Below the pieces are notes generated by a model. The model was not told the origin of the DNA. It did no database searches and saw only the letters and a program-made list of their open reading frames with translations. From Aquisphaera insulae (GTDB lineage Bacteria > Planctomycetota > Planctomycetia > Isosphaerales > Isosphaeraceae): a stretch of DNA of 64,000 bases. The position numbers and the translations under genes are program-made. The stretch's first letter is position 1. The number at the start of each line of letters is the position of its first letter. Shown piece by piece: positions 1-10,821 of the stretch. The DNA lies in the NCBI RefSeq assembly GCF_011064615.1, contig NZ_JAALJH010000002.1, positions 124,001 to 188,000 of the forward strand. The letters run 5' to 3'.

Positions 1-546
1 GGTCTTGCCTTCCTCGACGGTGATCACGCCGTCCTTGCCGACCTTCTCGACCGCGTCGGCCAGCATCTTGCCGATCTCGGGGTCGTTGTTGGCGGAGATG
101 GCGCCGACCTGGGCGATCTCCTCCTTCTTGGACACCGGCCGGGAGAGCTTCTCGTGCAGCTCATCGACGGCGGCCTCCACGGCCTTCTCGATCCCGCGGC
201 GGACGGCCGTGGGATTGGCGCCGGAGGTGACGACCTTGAGCCCTTCGCGATAGATCGCGCGGGCCAGGATCGTCGCGGTGGTGGTGCCGTCGCCGGCCAC
301 GTCGGACGTCTTGGACGCGACGACGTTGACCAGCTTGGCCCCCATGTTCTCGAACGGGTCGGGCAGCTCGATCTCCTTGGAGACGGTGACCCCGTCCTTG
401 GTCACCAGCGGGCCGCCGAACGACTTGCTCAGGATGACGTTGCGGCCGGTGGGGCCGAGCGTCGAGCCCACGGCCTGGGCCAGGATATCGACGCCGCCGA
501 GCATCTTGCGGCGAGCGGCGTCGGAGAAGAGCAGTTGCTTAGCCAC
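1..546 (-). CDS. groEL: 60 kDa chaperonin GroEL, copy 1 (3' part outside window)
   Basis: ATP-dependent cytoplasmic folding chamber subunit that works with GroES. The 182 visible codons run from a GTG start at 546 and cover the equatorial domain and the beginning of the intermediate/apical part. Visible family landmarks are the STLGPTGRN and VTKDGVTV segments, the nucleotide-binding DGTTTAT motif, and the ISANND and [10 protein letters not shown] segments. A GAGGAG ribosome-binding site lies about nine bases before the GTG. It is the third gene of a leftward groEL2-groES-groEL1 cluster, 51 bases after groES. It differs at many positions from the other GroEL copy, so this is an old paralogue pair and not a recent duplication. 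The C-terminus, including any GGM tail, is beyond the edge. Confidence 0.96.
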   Translation of the reverse strand, partial: MAKQLLFSDAARRKMLGGVDILAQAVGSTLGPTGRNVILSKSFGGPLVTKDGVTVSKEIELPDPFENMGAKLVNVVASKTSDVAGDGTTTATILARAIYREGLKVVTSGANPTAVRRGIEKAVEAAVDELHEKLSRPVSKKEEIAQVGAISANNDPEIGKMLADAVEKVGKDGVITVEEGKT

Positions 547-597
547 GGACGATTGCTCCTCGAACGGTGAATGTTCCGGACCGACGGCGGCGCCGCC

Positions 598-897
598 TCA
601 CTTGACGATCTTGGCCAGGATGTCGGACTCGCGGAGGATCTTGATCTCCTCGCCGTCGACCTTGATCTCGCTGCCCGAGTACTTGCCGAAGAGGACCTCG
701 TCCCCTTCCACCACGCCGATCGGAGCCCGCTCGCCGTTGTCCAGCAACTTGCCTGGGCCAACCGCCAGCACACGCCCACGCTGGGGCTTCTCCTTGGCCG
801 TGTCCGGCAGCACGATGCCGCCGGCCGTCTTCTCCTCCGCCTCGATCTGCTGAATCACGACCCGATCGTCCAGGGGCTTGATCGCAAGCTTCGCCAT
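598..897 (-). CDS. groES: 10 kDa co-chaperonin GroES
   Basis: Lid of the GroEL chamber, cytoplasmic. The protein is 99 residues, the normal family length, and starts [14 protein letters not shown]. It carries the mobile-loop region ([12 protein letters not shown], about residues 21-32) that contacts GroEL and the [14 protein letters not shown] segment near the end. The ATG at 897 is preceded by a GAGGA sequence. It lies between two groEL genes on the same strand (75 bases after groEL2, 51 before groEL1), so the three are probably co-transcribed and this single GroES would serve both GroEL proteins. Confidence 0.97.
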   Translation of the reverse strand: MAKLAIKPLDDRVVIQQIEAEEKTAGGIVLPDTAKEKPQRGRVLAVGPGKLLDNGERAPIGVVEGDEVLFGKYSGSEIKVDGEEIKILRESDILAKIVK

Positions 898-972
898 CTC
901 TCGAAATCCTCGTGTATCAGTGCCTTGTGGAGAGTTTACTCGTTGGGTTCGGTCGCTTCGGGGGGGACTGGA

Positions 973-2652
<1,680 letters not shown>

Positions 2653-2910
2653 GTTGTGTCTCCTTCGTCGTTGTCGAACGTGTCGGCCGAGGACGCTTCG
2701 CCCGGCACGATATGGGAGCGGCCTGGCTGGCCCCCTCCCCAACGATTCGTTCGCGGCGAGGAAATGCAACTGGCGTACCGCGGCGATGAAATGCCGTAAG
2801 CCACGAAATGGAAGTCATTTAAGGATTCAGCTTCGGCGGGCAACATCCGGCTTACTGCCGTTTTGGCAGCGCGAGTGGAGACTCTGTCACAGTGGAGGGA
2901 GGTGGATCAA

Positions 2911-3107
2911 GCCACAGATTGATGAGCGTGGAGGAAGAAATGGGCCACAGATGAGCCCAGATGGGGAGGGTCCCGGGAGGGTGCAGGTCGTCGATCATGT
3001 CGACGTTCGCGTTACCACAGAGCGTAGCCTCGTAAAGATTCTCTCTCCAATTTATCCGTGCTTATCGGTATTCATCTGTAGCTAGGCTTCGCTCTTCATC
3101 TGTGGCC
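2911..3107. repeat. Intergenic inverted repeat built on a CCACAGAT / ATCTGTGG phrase
   Basis: The motif GGCCACAGATGA at 2943-2954 is matched exactly in inverse at 3096-3107 (TCATCTGTGGCC). A shorter copy, GCCACAGAT, lies at 2911-2919 and a diverged inverse copy (TTCATCTGTA) at 3071-3080. A low-GC run (TTTATCCGTGCTTATCGG, from 3051) lies between the arms. Phrases of this type recur between genes in many bacterial genomes (recollection, not a search). The right arm runs into the 3' end of the gene that stops at 3062, so it encodes that protein's last residues. The rest of 2653-3061 holds no gene that I can support. Confidence 0.6.
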
Positions 3108-4048
3108 GAAGTCAGGCCCGCCTCGAACTCGGCTGCGGTCCGCTCGTCGGCCTCGCCACGGCGTATGAGATCGAGGATCGCCCTTGGGAGCTCAATATCC
3201 TGGCCCGGCGGTAGGCCGCGGATGGCGAACGACCAGGCGACCGGGATGTTGCCCGGCAGCTTCGTGGCGTGGACGTCCATCGGGCAGGAGAAGGCGGGCG
3301 TCGTCATCAGTCGTGCGGGAATGGCGCCGGGCGTGTCTCTCGCGGCGGCGGGACGATCTTGCCAGACGATCGCGCGGACGTCGCCCGTCCGCCGATCGGC
3401 GAGGATGGCGTGGTAGCAGTCGAGCGTCCGGTGCTTGCCCTCCACCAGGGAGTTCACGGGCGTCCTGATCAGGGCGAAGGTGGGCGTCGCGGCCACGAGG
3501 GTCGCCTTCGAGGTCTCGTAGGCCATCGCGGTCAGGATGATACGCTCCTTGGTCGTCCACTCGCCGCGCGTCCCCTCGACCTTCGAGGACGTGACGACGA
3601 CGTCTTCCCCCTCGGCCACGGCCGGGGCGCAAAGGCCCATGCCGACACGGACCAGGTGATAGGCCGACGAGTTCCCGTCGATCTCCCCGGCGACCTCGGC
3701 CGCGATCACGGGACGGATCCGAGCGGCGACGACGTAAGCCTGGTCGGAGACCGTGTCCAGGTCGCCCGTCTCCAGCTTCGGGATCGACTTGCTGACGAGC
3801 TGCGACCAGCCCGGCGGCGGCGCATCGGCCGGGATTCGCTGGCCCGCCGCCAGGGCCTCCAGCCGGGCGGGGACCGTTGACGATGATCCCAGCTCATTCG
3901 AAATGGAGGGGCCGGAAAACCGGCACGATTCTCGGCGAGTGTCTCGCATGCCGTAAGCGACGGTCACGATCAGCATGGCCGCGAACGCGACCAGGCCCTT
4001 GCGGGCGATCAGGACGCGCACGATGCGCCGGGGCGATGAGAGGCTCAA
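3062..4048 (-). CDS. Hypothetical membrane-anchored protein
   Basis: I do not recognise a family. The 328-residue product has a basic N-terminus and one hydrophobic segment at about residues 17-33, so it is probably anchored in the cytoplasmic membrane with its remainder outside the cytoplasm. The rest is soluble-looking, with two Cys near positions 42 and 137 and two more near 210 and 260. The called start is TTG at 4048, whose last two bases overlap the TGA stop of the upstream beta-helix gene (TTGA), suggesting translational coupling. A GTG nine codons further in (4021) is the alternative. The last ten residues (ERSLATDEYR) are encoded by the intergenic repeat phrase and may be an extension acquired when the repeat inserted. 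Confidence 0.6.
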   Translation of the reverse strand: MSLSSPRRIVRVLIARKGLVAFAAMLIVTVAYGMRDTRRESCRFSGPSISNELGSSSTVPARLEALAAGQRIPADAPPPGWSQLVSKSIPKLETGDLDTVSDQAYVVAARIRPVIAAEVAGEIDGNSSAYHLVRVGMGLCAPAVAEGEDVVVTSSKVEGTRGEWTTKERIILTAMAYETSKATLVAATPTFALIRTPVNSLVEGKHRTLDCYHAILADRRTGDVRAIVWQDRPAAARDTPGAIPARLMTTPAFSCPMDVHATKLPGNIPVAWSFAIRGLPPGQDIELPRAILDLIRRGEADERTAAEFEAGLTSATDEERSLATDEYR

Positions 4049-7000
4049 GAACCGACTCCGGAGAGGTTGGCCGCAGATGGGGCGGTCTTGCGGCTCGTTT
4101 CCATGCTACCGACTTGTCGCCCCTTCTTCCATTCGAGCTTCGAGCGGCCCGGTGGGACGCTCGCGATAAGCCCGGCCGATCGGCGTTCTGCGACTGCCGC
4201 GAGGATCGCCCTTCGTCGCGTCAGCATCGCATGCCGTCGGCTCGACTGGCTCGACGCGTTGAAATGGAGCCGCTTCCGCGTCCGGGCGGTGGCCGTCTTC
4301 CTCCGCTTCCGAGCCGGTTGATGCTGGGACGCGGAATTGGCGGAGGCGCCGGTCGATGAAATCGACGTGCCGCCAACCGCCGCCGACGTGCCGTGGGAGA
4401 TCGTCGTTGACCCGTCGCCGCTCGTCGGAGATCCCGTGGTCGTCGTCGAGATGTTGCCGCCGACGGATCCTGGCGATCCGCCCCCATCATCGCCGCCATT
4501 GCCGCTATCCGGACCGGTCGAACCGCCCGGAGTCGCTCCCCCGCTGGTCGGCGTGGCGGCGATGTCCAGGTTGGCGGCGTTGAATGGGGCGTAGAAGTAC
4601 TCGCCGTTGCACCAGGTGGAATTGCCGAATTGAAAGTACGAGGGCTTATTGTAAGGGTAGGCGTTCGAGGGAGCCGCCACGCCGTTGACGATCGCCGCGA
4701 AGACCTGGCCCGAGGCGGCCGCGAGGGGGTCGACCTCGGCGTTCGACTTGACGATGGTCGCGGAGTTGCCGCGAACAACGACCTGCAACTCATGCGGGTC
4801 GATGAACCCGAGCGGCCCGTTGGGCTCGCCCGAGGGGCCGTCCACGGTCCCCGGGATCCGGTAGTTCGCGGAGAAGCCGCTGCCGATCGTGATGGAAGGC
4901 GGAATCCACGAGTCGTCGGGGGAGTTCGAGAGGTTGTTGTTGTCGTTGGTGATGGACTGGAAGACTCCCTTCCACCGGTCGAGCCAGGCCTGCGACCAGC
5001 GGATTGTGTTGTCCTCGACGGTCGCGGTGAGGTAGACCCGCCCGCTCGAGGTGTTCGTCAAGTTCCCGTGCTGGATCGCGACGATCAGGGTGGCGGGAAG
5101 GTTGACGATCGTGTTCGATTCCACCGTGATGTCGAGCATCGGCAGGGGCGTCCAGCCGTAAGGGAGCGGGAAGGGATTCGAGGGATCACCCTGGCCCTGT
5201 CCCTCGGAGTTGTACGCCGCGATCTCGATCCCACGCCCGAGTCCTCGAGAGGGATCTTCGCCGTCGCCGAGGAACGTGTTGTGGACGACCTGCGTGCCGA
5301 ACTGGTTGCCCACCAGGTCGATCCCGTGGGACGGATACCCCGAGAGGTCGATCGTGTTCCCGGAGTAGACGTCTCCCACCGAACCCGCCGTGACGGCGAT
5401 CTCATACGACCCGGCGGGAAGCGGAGTCTCCATGAGGTAGGTTGGCGGCGACGTCGAGATGACCTGGGCGATCCGATACCACGTCCCGGCGTACGGATTC
5501 GCGGCTTCGCCCGCGTCGGTCGTGCTCAGGATCGAGACCACGGCCCCCGGCCCCGGCGCGTCTCCGCGAAAGGGGACCGACGTCGATGGGGTCCGCAGCG
5601 TCAGCACGTACCCTTCAGACGCGATGCCGGCCGGAGTGCCTTCGTAATAGACGCCGTAGTTCTCCACGAGGATGACTTCCGGGGCGTTGATGTCCGTGAA
5701 GACGTTCCGCGTCGTCGAGAACGTGTAAGGCGTCGCGGGGAGGCCGCCGATGAAGGTATTTCCTGTAATCAGGTCGTTGTAGGAGCTGCCGTGGACGTTG
5801 ATGAACCGTGCCAGGTAGCCACCCGCCGCATCCTGCGAGACGCGGTTGTTCGCGAGCGTCACGTCATGCGGCGACTGGAACGAGAACGCAGCCAGGCTGA
5901 ACGTCCCGGCCGGTGCGCCCAGGACTGTGTTGCCCGTGATCTGCCAGGGGCCGCCGCCCAGGGCGATGGTCCCGCCTCGGAATGTGGAGTCCACGATCGA
6001 GCCGCTTTCCTGAGTCCACCCGTAAGCCTGCTGGGCGAAGATCAGGTGCGGAGTGGGCTCTCCGACATAGGTCGCGCCGACCGGCAGCGTGCCGGCGGTC
6101 GGGGGGGCCGGATCGCGGGCGGCCGGCCCCTCGATCGACATGCCGTCCAGGCTCAGCCTCACCGTGGTCTGGCCGCTGTTCATGAGGTTGATGACCGCGT
6201 GCGATCCCTGGTCATCAGCCTCCGGGTCGTACCAGGTGCCGGCGGCGGAATCATCGAACGCGATGCGGAAGTCCTCGAGATCGATGCGGAAGACGTCGGC
6301 CCATCGAGCGTTCGGGTCGAGGGAGATCGCGCCGGGGACATCGGCCGACCAGGACGGCCTGAACAGGAGCGTGGCCCCCTGGCCGACAATCCGGACCGAG
6401 TGGCCGATCACCAGCGGCCTGGTCACGATGATCGTGCTGTTCGGTGCCAGCGTGATGGTGTCGTCTCCCGTCTCGTGGAGGAGCCGCGACGCGAGCGTCG
6501 CCTCGTCCGAGACGGGGACGGCCGTGGCCTCGGCCCCGCCGCCCGACAGCCCCGCCGCCACGAGGTCCGTTCGCCACGGCCCCCCGGCGAAGCGGGTGAC
6601 GTACTGCGTCGTCGGATCGTCCGCGAACGTGATTCGGAGCGTCATGTCCGTCGCGGCGGAGACGCTCGCCGGGCCGACGGTCTCATCCCGGGTCGGGACG
6701 AAGTAGAGGTCCGCCGTCCGATCGTCGGCGGCCTGGGCGACGGACAGGTACATGTGGTCCTGGTTCGTGCTCATCCAGGCGGAGCCGGCGATGTCGCTGA
6801 GGGTCGCGGTGGCGATCTTCCGCCCTTGCAGATTCCCCGCCAGGAGATGGACCGCGCCCGGCTGCCACGACGAACCGTCCTGACCGTTGTTGGCGAAGTT
6901 CGACCACGAGACCGTCACCGCGGTCGGGTCCGGGGTCGTCACGATCGTCGCGACCGGCGACGAGGAACCCACGACGGCCAGGGGACTTGCCAGGCCCGAC

Positions 7001-7461
7001 ACGGCGCAGGCCTGCGCCGACCCGATCGTCCCGTCCGCATACTCCACGGTCAGCGCGAGAAGATCGCCATTTGCGATCGTCCGCGGCGGCCCGGTCGCTC
7101 CGCCCCCCTGATACGCATTGACGACCGGGCTGATGTACAGGTCGCCTCGCGTGGGGTCATCCGTCGCGGCGAAGAACTCGGCATGCGCCCCCCCCTGGGG
7201 CGTGCCGGATGAGTCATACTCCCAGCGCAGGCCGGCGCCGTCCTGGACCCGGATGGAGGCGATGGGGGATGATCCGGAAAGCCCCGAAAGGCGGAGGTCG
7301 ATGTCCTGGATCCCGTCGAAACCGACGGAGACCGAGGGGCCAACAAGGTCGGCGCCGACCGTCCCCAGGCAGGAGACGGATAGCGACAGGAGGCATCGCG
7401 GCTCGAGCTCGATCGAGGGCACGAACGGGGTACGACGCCGATGTCCGCGAGGTTTGCGCAT
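4045..7461 (-). CDS. Secreted parallel beta-helix protein with planctomycete N-terminal motif
   Basis: A large exported protein of 1138 residues. The N-terminus is highly basic and carries LEPRCLLSL at residues 19-27, the planctomycete extracellular-protein motif, which precedes the mature domain in many giant planctomycete proteins. About residues 40-320 look like beta-sandwich modules. From about 330 to 860 there are repeated short strands with Asn-rich turns (for example ITGNTFIGG, VTLANNRV, TVESNTIVNL), the pattern of a right-handed parallel beta-helix (pectate-lyase-like fold). The tail is Gly/Ser/Thr-rich and then strongly basic. No catalytic residues can be assigned, so it may bind or cleave polysaccharide or be structural. 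It overlaps the next gene by a TTGA. Confidence 0.75.
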   Translation of the reverse strand: MRKPRGHRRRTPFVPSIELEPRCLLSLSVSCLGTVGADLVGPSVSVGFDGIQDIDLRLSGLSGSSPIASIRVQDGAGLRWEYDSSGTPQGGAHAEFFAATDDPTRGDLYISPVVNAYQGGGATGPPRTIANGDLLALTVEYADGTIGSAQACAVSGLASPLAVVGSSSPVATIVTTPDPTAVTVSWSNFANNGQDGSSWQPGAVHLLAGNLQGRKIATATLSDIAGSAWMSTNQDHMYLSVAQAADDRTADLYFVPTRDETVGPASVSAATDMTLRITFADDPTTQYVTRFAGGPWRTDLVAAGLSGGGAEATAVPVSDEATLASRLLHETGDDTITLAPNSTIIVTRPLVIGHSVRIVGQGATLLFRPSWSADVPGAISLDPNARWADVFRIDLEDFRIAFDDSAAGTWYDPEADDQGSHAVINLMNSGQTTVRLSLDGMSIEGPAARDPAPPTAGTLPVGATYVGEPTPHLIFAQQAYGWTQESGSIVDSTFRGGTIALGGGPWQITGNTVLGAPAGTFSLAAFSFQSPHDVTLANNRVSQDAAGGYLARFINVHGSSYNDLITGNTFIGGLPATPYTFSTTRNVFTDINAPEVILVENYGVYYEGTPAGIASEGYVLTLRTPSTSVPFRGDAPGPGAVVSILSTTDAGEAANPYAGTWYRIAQVISTSPPTYLMETPLPAGSYEIAVTAGSVGDVYSGNTIDLSGYPSHGIDLVGNQFGTQVVHNTFLGDGEDPSRGLGRGIEIAAYNSEGQGQGDPSNPFPLPYGWTPLPMLDITVESNTIVNLPATLIVAIQHGNLTNTSSGRVYLTATVEDNTIRWSQAWLDRWKGVFQSITNDNNNLSNSPDDSWIPPSITIGSGFSANYRIPGTVDGPSGEPNGPLGFIDPHELQVVVRGNSATIVKSNAEVDPLAAASGQVFAAIVNGVAAPSNAYPYNKPSYFQFGNSTWCNGEYFYAPFNAANLDIAATPTSGGATPGGSTGPDSGNGGDDGGGSPGSVGGNISTTTTGSPTSGDGSTTISHGTSAAVGGTSISSTGASANSASQHQPARKRRKTATARTRKRLHFNASSQSSRRHAMLTRRRAILAAVAERRSAGLIASVPPGRSKLEWKKGRQVGSMETSRKTAPSAANLSGVGS

Positions 7462-7616
7462 GGATCGTTCCGGGTTGCGGGGCGATCCATGCGAGGTGGC
7501 AGGGCTCTAGTTCCTTGTGGCCCGTCGGCGAGTCTCGGTGCGCCGTCCGGGCATGCCCGTCGCGAGCACACCGTCCCAAGGATAGCAGACGAAATCGCGC
7601 CGGGCGGGACGGGGCG

Positions 7617-8921
7617 TCAGATTGTGGGCAGTTGCCACGGATCGCGGCGTTCCCGGTCGAGCCAGCGGTTGGCCTCGGGGTCGCCGACGAACTCCCATTT
7701 CTTGGGATCCCAGCGGAGGGTCCGGCCGTTCCAGTAGGCGAGGTTGCCCAGGATGGTGATCGCCACCGACCGGGCGCCGATCTCGACGTCGGCGAGGGGA
7801 CGCTTCCGCGAGCGGATGCAGTCCAGCCAGTTGCGATGATGGCCGGGCGACTTCTCGAGGTGGACCTCGTCGGCCTTGAGCGGCGCCTTGACGATCTTCT
7901 CGGGGTCGCTGCTGAGATGCCCGCGGTCGATCCGGAGCGTGCCGTTGGTGCCGGTGAACGTGCACCCGCTGGGGCCGCCGTGGATGATGGTCACGCCGTT
8001 GGCGTAGCGGTAGGTCACGCCGTGACCCGCGTGAGGATCGAGCGGCGGGATGATCTCCACCGGGTCGGACTGGTCCATGCCCAGGCACCACTGGGCGATG
8101 TCGTAGTGGTGGGCGCCCATGTCGGCGTGGGCTCCGCCCGCGTACTCGCAATACTGCCGCCAGTCGGGGAAATGCTTGTGGACGCCCCGCGGGCTGAGGA
8201 TCGCATTGTAGGGACGCTTGGGAGCGGGGCCGAGCCAGAGGTCCCAGTCCAGCCCCGGCTCCATCGGCTCCTCCGGCAGGTTGCAGGGGCGGCTCGGCCC
8301 CCCCACGCCCACCGTGACGGCCACGATCTGGCCGAGCCGGCCGCTCCGGATGATCTCCGCGGCCTGGCGGAAGTCGCCGAAGACGTTGGAGCGCTGCTGG
8401 CTCCCGGTCTGGAAGACGCGATCGTACTTCCGCGCCGCGTCGATGCACCGCTTCCCCTCGGCGAGCGTCAGGGTCAACGGCTTCTCGCAGTAGACGTCCT
8501 TGCCGGCCTTCATCGCCTCGATGGCCGGGATCGCGTGCCAGTGCTCGGGCGTGGCGATGCAGACGGCGTCGATGTCCTTGCGGCCGATGATCTCGCGGAA
8601 GTCGCCGTACGAAGCACAGCCCTTGAACTCGGTCTTCCCGCCGTAGGCCGCCTCGACCCGATTCTTCGCGTGCTCGCGACGCTTCGAATCGACCTCGCAA
8701 ACGGCCACGGCCTGGACGTCCGGCATCTTCAGCAGCTCGGGCAGATGGTAGTCGTTGGCCATCTTCCCGCAGCCGATGAAGGCCACGGTGATCCGATCGC
8801 CGGGCGCCGACTTGCCCTCCCTCCCCAGGACGCTGGCGGGGATGATGGTCGGCACCGCGATCGCCGAGGCGGCGAGCCCTCCGACGAAATGCCTGCGACT
8901 GGTCGATGCGCCCGGCTGCAT
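7617..8921 (-). CDS. Gfo/Idh/MocA family oxidoreductase, Tat-exported
   Basis: NAD(P)-dependent sugar or inositol dehydrogenase-like enzyme, 434 residues. A twin-arginine signal (STSRRHFVGGLAAS, residues 6-19) is followed by a hydrophobic stretch, predicting export with bound cofactor. The Rossmann motif FIGCGKMA is at about 48-55, and the family hallmark EKPLTL follows at about 155. The C-terminal half has the bacterial-type oxidoreductase pattern with a GAHxxD/H segment and ends in the DPKKWEFVGDPEANRWLDRERR signature common to planctomycete members. The ATG at 8921 has an AAGGGAG site. Substrate is unknown. A second member of the family lies at 18845-20098. Confidence 0.92.
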   Translation of the reverse strand: MQPGASTSRRHFVGGLAASAIAVPTIIPASVLGREGKSAPGDRITVAFIGCGKMANDYHLPELLKMPDVQAVAVCEVDSKRREHAKNRVEAAYGGKTEFKGCASYGDFREIIGRKDIDAVCIATPEHWHAIPAIEAMKAGKDVYCEKPLTLTLAEGKRCIDAARKYDRVFQTGSQQRSNVFGDFRQAAEIIRSGRLGQIVAVTVGVGGPSRPCNLPEEPMEPGLDWDLWLGPAPKRPYNAILSPRGVHKHFPDWRQYCEYAGGAHADMGAHHYDIAQWCLGMDQSDPVEIIPPLDPHAGHGVTYRYANGVTIIHGGPSGCTFTGTNGTLRIDRGHLSSDPEKIVKAPLKADEVHLEKSPGHHRNWLDCIRSRKRPLADVEIGARSVAITILGNLAYWNGRTLRWDPKKWEFVGDPEANRWLDRERRDPWQLPTI

Positions 8922-9060
8922 GTCCGTATCTCCCTTCCGCGATCCGATGGGTTCTCTCCCGGTGCGTCGTCGGGCGGATACCGACGCCGACGACGCCCGG
9001 GGCTCACCTCATTAAAGATCCGCGGCAGGGGAGAAACAACCGGCTGGCGAGGGGAGGGGC

Positions 9061-10821
9061 TCAGGACGTCCGGATGTGCAGCTCCTTGAGCTGCTTCGGC
9101 TCGACGGTCCCCGGGGCGCCGGTCATGAGGTCGGTCCCGCGGGCGGTCTTGGGGAAGGCGATGCAGTCGCGGATGTTGGAGATCCCCGCGTAGAGCATCA
9201 CCAGCCGATCCACGCCCAGGGCGATGCCGCCGTGCGGCGGCGCGCCGTTGCGGAGCGCGCTGAGCAGGAAGCCGAATTTCTCCTCGGCCTGCTCCGGCGT
9301 CAGCCCGAGGAGCGCGAAGATCTTCGACTGGATGACCGGGTCGTGGCAGCGGATCGTGCCGCCGCCGGCCTCCTCGCCGTTGATCACGAGGTCGTAAGCC
9401 TGGGCGCGAACCTTCGCCGGGTCGGAGTCGAGCAGGGCGAGGTCCTCGAACATCGGCATCGTGAACGGGTGGTGCTCCGCGGCGTAGCGGTTCTCCTCCG
9501 CGTCCCAGGCCAGCAGCGGGAAGTGGATGATCCAGGAGTAGTGGAATGACGACGGGTCGTAGAGCTTGAGCTCGGAGGCCAGCCGAGCCCGCAGGTTGGA
9601 GAGGGCCTGGCTGGTGACCGCCTGGCTGTCGGCGACGATCAGGATCAGGTCGCCGGGCTTCGCCTCGAACCGCTCGCGGAGGCTCGCCTGGACGGCGGCC
9701 GGGAAGAACTTCGCGGTCGGGCCGGCGAGCTGTTCCGCCTCGACCTTGAGCCAGACCAGGCCCTTGGCCCCGAAGGTCCCGGCGTACTCGGTGAGGCCGT
9801 CCAGGTCCTTGCGACTGTACTTCTCCGCGCCCCCCGGCGCGCAGAAGCCGCGGACCCGAAGGCCGAGCTCGACAGCCTGCTTGAGGACCTTGAACTCGGT
9901 CCCGGCGGCGAGATCCGCCAGGTCCTTCAGCTCCAGGCCGTAGCGGAGGTCGGGCCGGTCGCTCCCGAACCGCTCCATCACGTCGTGGTACTCGAGGCGG
10001 GGCAGGGGGAGGGTCAGTTTCTGGTCGCTGAACCGCTCCGCGATGGCGGCGATGAGCACCTCCATCGTGGACATCACGTCGTGGTCCTCGACGAACGACA
10101 TCTCGACGTCGAGCTGGGTGAACTCCGGCTGGCGGTTGGCCCGCAGGTCCTCGTCGCGGAAGCAGCGCGCGATCTGGAAGTAACGGTCGAAGCCGGAGAC
10201 CATCAGCAACTGCTTGTAGAGCTGGGGCGATTGCGGCAGGGCGTAGAAGTGCGAGGCGTGCACGCGGCTGGGGACCAGGAAATCCCGCGCCCCTTCGGGC
10301 GTGCTGCGGCCCAGGATGGGGGTCTCGACGTCCAGGAAGCCCTGATCGGCCATGGTGTTCCGCATGAGCTGGGTGAGCTCGTGGCGGAGCAGGAAGACGC
10401 GCTGGATGCTCGGCCGACGGAGGTCCAGGAAGCGGTACTTGAGCCGGAGCTCCTCGTTGGGCTCCGGGCCGCCGATCTCGAACGGGGGCGTCGGGGTGGC
10501 GTTGTAGAGCACGAAGTCGGTGGCGCGGACCTCGATGGCGCCGGTCTTCAGCTTCGGGTTCTCCTTGCCCGGCAGCCGCGGGGCGACGGTCCCCTGGATG
10601 CCGATGACATACTCGTTGCGGAGGTCGCGGGCCCTGGACTGGAGCTCCGCGCCGGCGTCGGGCTCGAAGACGACCTGCGTGACGCCGTAGCGGTCGCGCA
10701 GGTCGATGAAGACGAGCCCGCCGAAGTCACGCCAGGCGTCCACCCAGCCGTTGAGGACGACGGCCCCCCCGACGTGCTCCCTCGTCAACTCCCCACACGT
10801 GTGCGTCCGTTTCAGCAGCAT
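9061..10821 (-). CDS. aspS: Aspartyl-tRNA synthetase
   Basis: Class II aminoacyl-tRNA synthetase that charges tRNA-Asp (or tRNA-Asp and tRNA-Asn if the organism uses the indirect Asn route). Length is 586 residues, the bacterial size. Landmarks are the N-terminal OB-fold (LNGWVDAWRDFGGLVFIDLRDR, given here only as a landmark at about residues 24-45), motif 1/2 (FRDEDLRANRQPEFTQLD at about 216-233), a GAD insert domain between about 290 and 420, and motif 3 (GIALGVDRLVMLYAG) near residue 550. The start is ATG at 10821 with only a weak upstream Shine-Dalgarno. It stands alone, and the 240 bases to the next leftward gene (start 8921) show nothing else. Confidence 0.97.
   Translation of the reverse strand: MLLKRTHTCGELTREHVGGAVVLNGWVDAWRDFGGLVFIDLRDRYGVTQVVFEPDAGAELQSRARDLRNEYVIGIQGTVAPRLPGKENPKLKTGAIEVRATDFVLYNATPTPPFEIGGPEPNEELRLKYRFLDLRRPSIQRVFLLRHELTQLMRNTMADQGFLDVETPILGRSTPEGARDFLVPSRVHASHFYALPQSPQLYKQLLMVSGFDRYFQIARCFRDEDLRANRQPEFTQLDVEMSFVEDHDVMSTMEVLIAAIAERFSDQKLTLPLPRLEYHDVMERFGSDRPDLRYGLELKDLADLAAGTEFKVLKQAVELGLRVRGFCAPGGAEKYSRKDLDGLTEYAGTFGAKGLVWLKVEAEQLAGPTAKFFPAAVQASLRERFEAKPGDLILIVADSQAVTSQALSNLRARLASELKLYDPSSFHYSWIIHFPLLAWDAEENRYAAEHHPFTMPMFEDLALLDSDPAKVRAQAYDLVINGEEAGGGTIRCHDPVIQSKIFALLGLTPEQAEEKFGFLLSALRNGAPPHGGIALGVDRLVMLYAGISNIRDCIAFPKTARGTDLMTGAPGTVEPKQLKELHIRTS

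Noticed and set aside
2653..2900. Possible CIRCE element upstream of the chaperonin cluster
   Set aside because: I searched for TTAGCACTC-N9-GAGTGCTAA and found no match; only a weak CTGCC-N5-GGCAG pair at 2855-2869.
4630..9089. Plus-strand frames of 860 and 626 residues
   Set aside because: They cover the beta-helix and Gfo/Idh genes on the opposite strand and have low-complexity Arg/Asp composition.
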